Assembly (NCBI GenBank): GCA_964483455.1 | Contig: CAZACK010000018.1 | Location: 1 to 64,000 of the forward strand | Length of the DNA: 64,000 bases | Origin: CAYZJD01 sp964483455 | Lineage (GTDB): Bacteria; Acidobacteriota; Terriglobia; Bryobacterales; Bryobacteraceae | Reading direction: 5' to 3' | Notes under the pieces: model-generated | Told to the model about the DNA's origin: nothing | What the model saw: only the letters and a program-made list of their open reading frames with translations | Databases searched by the model: none | Part shown: positions 59,784 through 64,000 of the stretch, one piece after another | How positions within the stretch are numbered: the first letter of the stretch is position 1 | Layout: every line of letters begins with the position of its first letter | Program-made: the position numbers and the translations under genes

Positions 59784-61081
59784 GCGCCCCGCGCGTGGTC
59801 ATTCTCGGCGGCGGCTTCGGCGGCCTGCACGCCGCCAAAGGGCTCCGAAAGGCTCCGGTCGAAGTGACGCTCGTCGACCGACGTAACTTCCACCTTTTTC
59901 AGCCGCTGCTGTACCAGGTAGCCACCGGAGGCCTGTCGCCCGGCGATATCACGTCGCCGCTGCGGCGTGTCTTGCGCGGTTGCCGGAACACCCGCGTGCT
60001 GCTGGCGGAGGCCACCGATATCGACGCTCGCGGCCGCCGCGTGGTTCTGACCACCGGAGAGCTGGCCTACGATTTTCTTGTCGTCGCCACCGGCGCGCGC
60101 CACCACTACTTCGGCAACGAGCGCTGGGAGGCTCACGCTCCCGGCCTCAAGACCATCGAAGATGCCACTGAGATCCGCAGCCGGATTCTGTTCGCGTTCG
60201 AGGCGGCCGAGCGGGAAACGGATCCGGAGGCGAGGCGAGGCTGGCTCACGTTCGTCATCGTCGGCGCCGGTCCGACCGGCGTGGAACTGGCGGGCACGCT
60301 GGGCGAGATCGCCAACGACACGTTGCAGGGCGACTTTCGTTCGATCCGGCCGGAAGAGGCGAGAATTCTGCTGCTGGAAGGAGCGGACCGCGTTTTGCCG
60401 TCGTTCCCGCCGGAGCTGTCGGCGAAGGCGGAATCGGCGCTGCTCCGGCACGGCGTCCGCTCGCTTGCCGGCGCGCGAGTCAGCGGCATTGACGCCGACG
60501 GGGTCACTCTGGTCAGAAGGGGGCAGGAGGAGCGCATCGCCGCCCGTACCGTGTTGTGGGCCGCCGGGGTCCGTGCCTCGTTTCTCGGCCGCGTGCTCGC
60601 GGAACGCGCCGGCGCACCGGTGGATCCGGTGGGACGCATCCTCGTCGAGCCGGACCTGACCGTGCCGGGACACCCGGAGATCCTCGTGATCGGCGACCTC
60701 GCGCTGTATCGCCACCAGGGCGGCAAGCCCTTGCCCGGCGTAGCGCCGGTGGCGATCCAACAGGGCCGCTACGCCGGCCGTTTGATCCGGGGCCGGCTCC
60801 GCGGAGAGACGCTGCCGCCGTTTCGCTATTTCGACAAGGGCACGCTGGCCACGATCGGGCGGCATCACGCCGTGGCCGACTTCGGTCGCCTGCGATTCGC
60901 CGGGTTCCTGGCGTGGCTGACGTGGCTGTTCGTTCACCTGATGTACCTCGTGGGGTTCCAGAACCGGCTGCTGGTGTTCATCCAGTGGGCGTTCCAGTAT
61001 TTCACTTTCAACCGCGGAGCGCGCTTGATCACGGGCTTTCAGACTTGGCCGCCGGAGGACGAGCGGGCGCGGAGAAGTTGA
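59780..61081 (+). CDS. Type II NADH dehydrogenase
   Basis: A 433-residue FAD oxidoreductase: VVILGGGFGG at the N terminus for FAD, FVIVGAGPTGVE for NADH, and VIGDLALYRHQGGKPLPGVAPVAIQQG as the family FAD/quinone motif (in pieces). The C-terminal hydrophobic segment (FAGFLAWLTWLFVHLMYLVG) anchors it to the membrane. It oxidises NADH and reduces quinone without pumping protons. It starts with TTG 59780 overlapping the protease stop (TTGA). Confidence 0.9.
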   Translation: MSAPRVVILGGGFGGLHAAKGLRKAPVEVTLVDRRNFHLFQPLLYQVATGGLSPGDITSPLRRVLRGCRNTRVLLAEATDIDARGRRVVLTTGELAYDFLVVATGARHHYFGNERWEAHAPGLKTIEDATEIRSRILFAFEAAERETDPEARRGWLTFVIVGAGPTGVELAGTLGEIANDTLQGDFRSIRPEEARILLLEGADRVLPSFPPELSAKAESALLRHGVRSLAGARVSGIDADGVTLVRRGQEERIAARTVLWAAGVRASFLGRVLAERAGAPVDPVGRILVEPDLTVPGHPEILVIGDLALYRHQGGKPLPGVAPVAIQQGRYAGRLIRGRLRGETLPPFRYFDKGTLATIGRHHAVADFGRLRFAGFLAWLTWLFVHLMYLVGFQNRLLVFIQWAFQYFTFNRGARLITGFQTWPPEDERARRS

Positions 61082-61095
61082 CTGGCGGTCCTCCC

Positions 61096-61101
61096 TATAA
61101 T
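61096..61101 (+). promoter_or_regulatory. -10 hexamer of mtaB
   Basis: A perfect TATAAT, 8 nt before GTG 61110, with no Shine-Dalgarno between. Confidence 0.55.
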
Positions 61102-61109
61102 CGAAGTAA

Positions 61110-62414
61110 GTGGGCAAGTTCTTCATTCAGAATTTCGGCTGCCGGGCGACGCAGGCCGATGGCGCCGCCATTGAGTCGTCGCTCGCCAGGAGCGGGCTCG
61201 AAAGCGCCGGACAGGCGGGCGAAGCCGACCTCGTCATCTTCAACAGTTGCACGGTGACGTCGTCCGCCGACAACGACGTCCGGCAGGCGGTGCGCCGGGT
61301 GCACCGCGAGAACCCGCAGGCCCGCATCCTTGTGACCGGCTGCTACGCCCAGCGCGCGCCGGCGGAACTGGCGGCCCTGCCGGGCGTGACCTGGGTGGTC
61401 GGCAATTCCCATAAGATTCAGATCCCCGACATCCTGAACCGCGCCGCCGGCGCCGCCCCGTACCACGGGCAGGTTTTCGTCGGGGACATCTTCAGCCAGC
61501 AGGAGTTCCTGGCGGCCCCGGTCGAGGACGCCGTCGGCGACCGCACGAGGCCGAACCTAAAGATTCAGGACGGCTGCAACAACCGCTGCTCGTTCTGCGT
61601 CATTCCGTTCGTTCGCGGCCGGAGCCGCAGCGCCCCCGCGGACTGGGTGGTGGAGCAGGTGCGGGCCCTGAGCACGCGGTTTCGCGAGGTGGTTCTCAGT
61701 GGGATCAACCTGGGCCGCTGGGGCAGGGAGCCGGGCAGCGGCGTGCGGCTGGCCGGCCTGGTGCGCAGGCTGCTTGCGGAAACAGCCGTCGAGCGGCTGC
61801 GGCTCAGCTCGATCGAGCCGATGGACCTGTCCGACGATCTGCTCGGCTTGATGGCGTCTTCCTCGCGCATCGCGAAGCACGTGCATGCGCCGCTCCAGTC
61901 CGGATCCGATCGCGTGCTGCGGCGGATGCATCGCAAGTATCGCCCGCGCCATTACGAGGACCGGATCCGGAAGGCTCGCCTGTGGATGCCCGAGGCGGCC
62001 ATCGGCGCCGACGTCATGGTCGGATTCCCGGGCGAGACGGATGAGGAGTTCGAGGAGAACCGCCGCTTCATCGAGAGTCTTCCATTCACGTATCTGCATG
62101 TGTTCACGTACTCGGAACGGCCGGGAACACCAGCGGCGTCGCTGCCGGCCCGGACGCCGGTGCCCGTGCGCAAGGAGCGCAACCGTATCCTCCGCGGTCT
62201 GGGGGCGCGGAAGAACCTCGAATTTCGCCGTCGGCTGGTCGGCGAGCTACTATCCGTCGTCACCCTCGAGCAGGCCAGGATGGCCCTTTCCGACAACTAC
62301 GTGAAAGTGGAACTCGCGACTGCCCGCGAGCCCAACCGCATTATCGAGGTCCGTGTCGGCGGCGTGACCGAGGGCGGGCTTCGGGAAGACAATCCGCTGC
62401 GCGTGGTTGGCTAG
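61110..62414 (+). CDS. mtaB: tRNA t6A37 methylthiotransferase
   Basis: A 434-residue radical SAM methylthiotransferase that makes ms2t6A at position 37 of ANN-decoding tRNAs. The SAM cluster is CNNRCSFC (C156, C160, C163); the N-terminal cluster cysteines are C11 (FGCRAT), NSCTV and TGCYAQ. A C-terminal TRAM-like domain follows. GTG start, probably leaderless. Confidence 0.9.
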   Translation: MGKFFIQNFGCRATQADGAAIESSLARSGLESAGQAGEADLVIFNSCTVTSSADNDVRQAVRRVHRENPQARILVTGCYAQRAPAELAALPGVTWVVGNSHKIQIPDILNRAAGAAPYHGQVFVGDIFSQQEFLAAPVEDAVGDRTRPNLKIQDGCNNRCSFCVIPFVRGRSRSAPADWVVEQVRALSTRFREVVLSGINLGRWGREPGSGVRLAGLVRRLLAETAVERLRLSSIEPMDLSDDLLGLMASSSRIAKHVHAPLQSGSDRVLRRMHRKYRPRHYEDRIRKARLWMPEAAIGADVMVGFPGETDEEFEENRRFIESLPFTYLHVFTYSERPGTPAASLPARTPVPVRKERNRILRGLGARKNLEFRRRLVGELLSVVTLEQARMALSDNYVKVELATAREPNRIIEVRVGGVTEGGLREDNPLRVVG

Positions 62415-62513
62415 CGTCAAGCGCGTCGGCCATTACAAAGCCAGAAAGCGCATCAGAAACCTTGAGAGTGCAGGCAGAGACGCCGCACTACATTACTGAT
62501 TAGCCGAGCCGAA

Positions 62514-63197
62514 ATGAACGAACATTTGCCTGTCGACGGGGCCGACCGCCCGGCCGAGGGGTCGCTCCGAGCGACTGTGGGAGTCTGCGAAACCCAACCT
62601 GTGATGGCGGAAGGGCTCAAGGCCTTACTGGCGGCCTGTTCGGATCTCGAGTTTGGCCGCTATGTGCCGTCTCTGCACGCAGGGATGGAAATGGTTCGGG
62701 CGTTCCGGCCGGCAGTCGTCCTCGCTGATAAAGGCTTCGGTTTGCACGGCCTGATCGAGTGGATCGCCGAATTGCGAGCCTTGCCGGTCCGCACGCGGGT
62801 GGCGGTCTGGGGGATCACCGTGACCGAGGCGGAAGCATTGCGACTGATTCAGGCCGGCGCCAAAGCTGTCCTCCGCAAGTCCATCGATCCGATCACCCTG
62901 CTGGATTGCCTCCGCTCGGTGGCGTCCGGCGCCACCTGGATGGAGGAGTCAATCTTCCGGGAGTCCCAGCGGTCGCCGTGGGCGTTCTCTGAACTCACTC
63001 CGCGTGAGCACCAGGTACGCGAACTCGTCCGGCAGGGTCTCCCAAACTCGGCTATCGCCCGCGAGTTGGGCATCCGGCCGGGGACCGTTAAGATCCACCT
63101 CAAGCACATCTTCGAAAAGACAGGCATTCGAGGCCGCCATGGTCTGGCCCTGGAAGAGTTGAAGGACAAGCGCCTCGCGGCATCGCCTGAGATGTGA
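62514..63197 (+). CDS. LuxR-type response regulator with altered receiver domain
   Basis: 227 residues: receiver-like domain (residues ~18-135) then a LuxR/NarL HTH (SELTPREHQVRELVRQGLPNSAIARELG, in part). The phosphoacceptor Asp is kept (VVLADKG) and the Lys too (VLRKS), but the acidic pair after strand 1 reads CETQP instead of (A)DDHP, losing one Asp. Magnesium binding and phosphorylation may be weak. No kinase is adjacent. Confidence 0.85.
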   Translation: MNEHLPVDGADRPAEGSLRATVGVCETQPVMAEGLKALLAACSDLEFGRYVPSLHAGMEMVRAFRPAVVLADKGFGLHGLIEWIAELRALPVRTRVAVWGITVTEAEALRLIQAGAKAVLRKSIDPITLLDCLRSVASGATWMEESIFRESQRSPWAFSELTPREHQVRELVRQGLPNSAIARELGIRPGTVKIHLKHIFEKTGIRGRHGLALEELKDKRLAASPEM

Positions 63198-63241
63198 GTC
63201 ACTCGCAACGTGACCTCTTGGAAGGGCGCTGAACCGGCTGC

Positions 63242-63247
63242 TATCCT
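63242..63247 (+). promoter_or_regulatory. -10-like hexamer of the TldD/PmbA gene
   Basis: TATCCT, 6 nt before GTG 63254. Confidence 0.3.
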
Positions 63248-63253
63248 GGGGTC

Positions 63254-64000
63254 GTGCCAGGATTCATCCGGGCGGTGGCGCTTCAGGTGGCGGCGGTCTG
63301 CGTTCATGCCCAAGCCCCCACACTTCTAGGCATCCTCAGCGACGAGTTGGATCGCAACTTCCGGATCTTGAGAGAGAAAGGCGATCCCGCGCCGTACTTC
63401 CTTTCCTTCGCCGCAACCGAGGTCGAGGTCTCGGTCATCTCCGCCACCATGGGTGCGCTTCAGGGCAGCAACCGGGGCCACAACAGGTACTTCGACGTAT
63501 CGGTTCGAGTCGGCTCGCCGCAACTGGACAACTACCGGCGCCTGCCGGGAGATTGGCCCCGCTTCACCTCGGGCCTGTCGCTGCCGCTGGAGGACAACAG
63601 CGGAGCCATCCGGCAGCGGGTGTGGCTGGACACGGATCGCGCCTACCGCCTGGCCGCCGAGCGGCTGACCAAGCTCAAGACGAGCACGCAGGTAAAACTC
63701 TCCGGCGATGATGATTCGCCGGACTTCTCCCAGGAAGAGCCATCCCGATTCACCGAGGAGCCAGTGCGGCTGAAGACCGACGCCAGGCAATGGGAGGAGC
63801 GCGCCCGCCGCTGGTCCGCCGAGATTGCCAGACAGCCTGAGGTGCTTGCCTCGAACTTGGTGATGATGGCGCAGAGGGAGACGCGGTACTTCGTGAACAC
63901 GGAGGGCACGCGGCTCCAGCACGGCCGTGGCATGGCCCGTGTCATGATTTCCGCCCACACGAAGGCTGACGACGGCATGGACCTCGCCGTAAGCGCCGGA
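63254..64000 (+). CDS. Exported TldD/PmbA-family protein (5' part, runs off window)
   Basis: 249 codons are visible, open to the window edge. A signal peptide (GFIRAVALQVAAVCVHAQA) precedes a TldD/PmbA N-terminal domain (LDTDRAYRLAAERLTKLK, then YFVNTEGTRLQHGRGMARVMI). Cytoplasmic TldD/PmbA act as peptide-modifying metalloproteases; this secreted type with its catalytic HExxxH half beyond the edge is common in Acidobacteriota. GTG start; its function is inferred only. Confidence 0.8.
   Translation, partial: MPGFIRAVALQVAAVCVHAQAPTLLGILSDELDRNFRILREKGDPAPYFLSFAATEVEVSVISATMGALQGSNRGHNRYFDVSVRVGSPQLDNYRRLPGDWPRFTSGLSLPLEDNSGAIRQRVWLDTDRAYRLAAERLTKLKTSTQVKLSGDDDSPDFSQEEPSRFTEEPVRLKTDARQWEERARRWSAEIARQPEVLASNLVMMAQRETRYFVNTEGTRLQHGRGMARVMISAHTKADDGMDLAVSAG

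Noticed and set aside
62415..62513. tRNA or small RNA between mtaB and the response regulator
   Set aside because: No cloverleaf, CCA end or strong hairpin could be drawn from the 99 bases.

Overview
This window looks like a metagenome-assembled scaffold (two 100-N gaps) from a GC-rich, aerobic, Gram-negative heterotroph. I place it, by inference, in Acidobacteriota close to the Bryobacterales/Solibacter group. The basis is the gene style: plug-less carboxypeptidase-regulatory TonB receptors, a MerR-like HTH-TPR regulator, many secreted amidohydrolases and peptidases, a SYLF protein, FG-GAP repeats and a TldD/PmbA protein with a signal peptide. No rRNA, tRNA, CRISPR array, transposase or phage gene is visible. 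A 16S or marker-gene search outside the window would be needed to settle the taxonomy.

Layout. 0-5 kb: glycine cleavage operon gcvT-gcvH-gcvPA-gcvPB (no lpd). 5-11.4 kb: an exported amidohydrolase divergent from a Tat-exported SelA-like PLP enzyme, a ceramidase-like secreted protein, an M28 peptidase and a DtxR regulator followed by a cut-off rubrerythrin start. 11.5-20.2 kb: UDP-glucuronate decarboxylase, a membrane HdrD-like Fe-S oxidoreductase, a PIG-L deacetylase with proC, a false assembly gap, a four-helix-bundle protein, ilvD, thioredoxin and glycogen synthase. 20.3-23.6 kb: a large Oar-like TonB receptor. 23.7-32.1 kb: an exopolysaccharide cassette on the minus strand (rfbB, three GT4 glycosyltransferases, a DUF3108 protein, a glycosyltransferase-methyltransferase fusion, and a Wzm-type permease carrying a Wzt-C-like domain), bracketed by a direct repeat. 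32.3-41.4 kb: cupin, FG-GAP protein, carbon-nitrogen hydrolase, hicBA, a D-aminoacylase relative with an altered metal site, a split HTH-TPR regulator, a Cys-rich secreted protein, a real gap and a serine hydrolase. 41.5-47 kb: tdh, then a tightly overlapping heme A/oxidase-assembly operon ctaA-ctaB-ABC ATPase-ABC permease-SCO1-DUF420. 47-53.7 kb: addB-addA. 53.9-64 kb: small secreted proteins, SYLF plus a TonB receptor, half-size TauE, site-2 protease, NDH-2, mtaB, a LuxR-type response regulator and the start of a TldD/PmbA protein.

Three window-wide patterns stand out. First, at least fourteen genes have a TANNNT-like hexamer 6-12 nt before the start codon, the spacing expected of leaderless mRNAs. 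Operon-internal genes and a few others instead use Shine-Dalgarno sites or 4-nt ATGA/GTGA overlaps. Second, CCAACCGAACAACCG-type short repeats fill several intergenic spaces and in two places extend reading frames. Third, several catalytic families here lack key metal or nucleophile residues.

Functionally, glycine/threonine catabolism (gcv, tdh), secreted hydrolysis of acylated amino acids, sugars and peptides, envelope polysaccharide synthesis and aerobic respiration (heme A, SCO, NDH-2) fit a soil or sediment heterotroph scavenging polymers.
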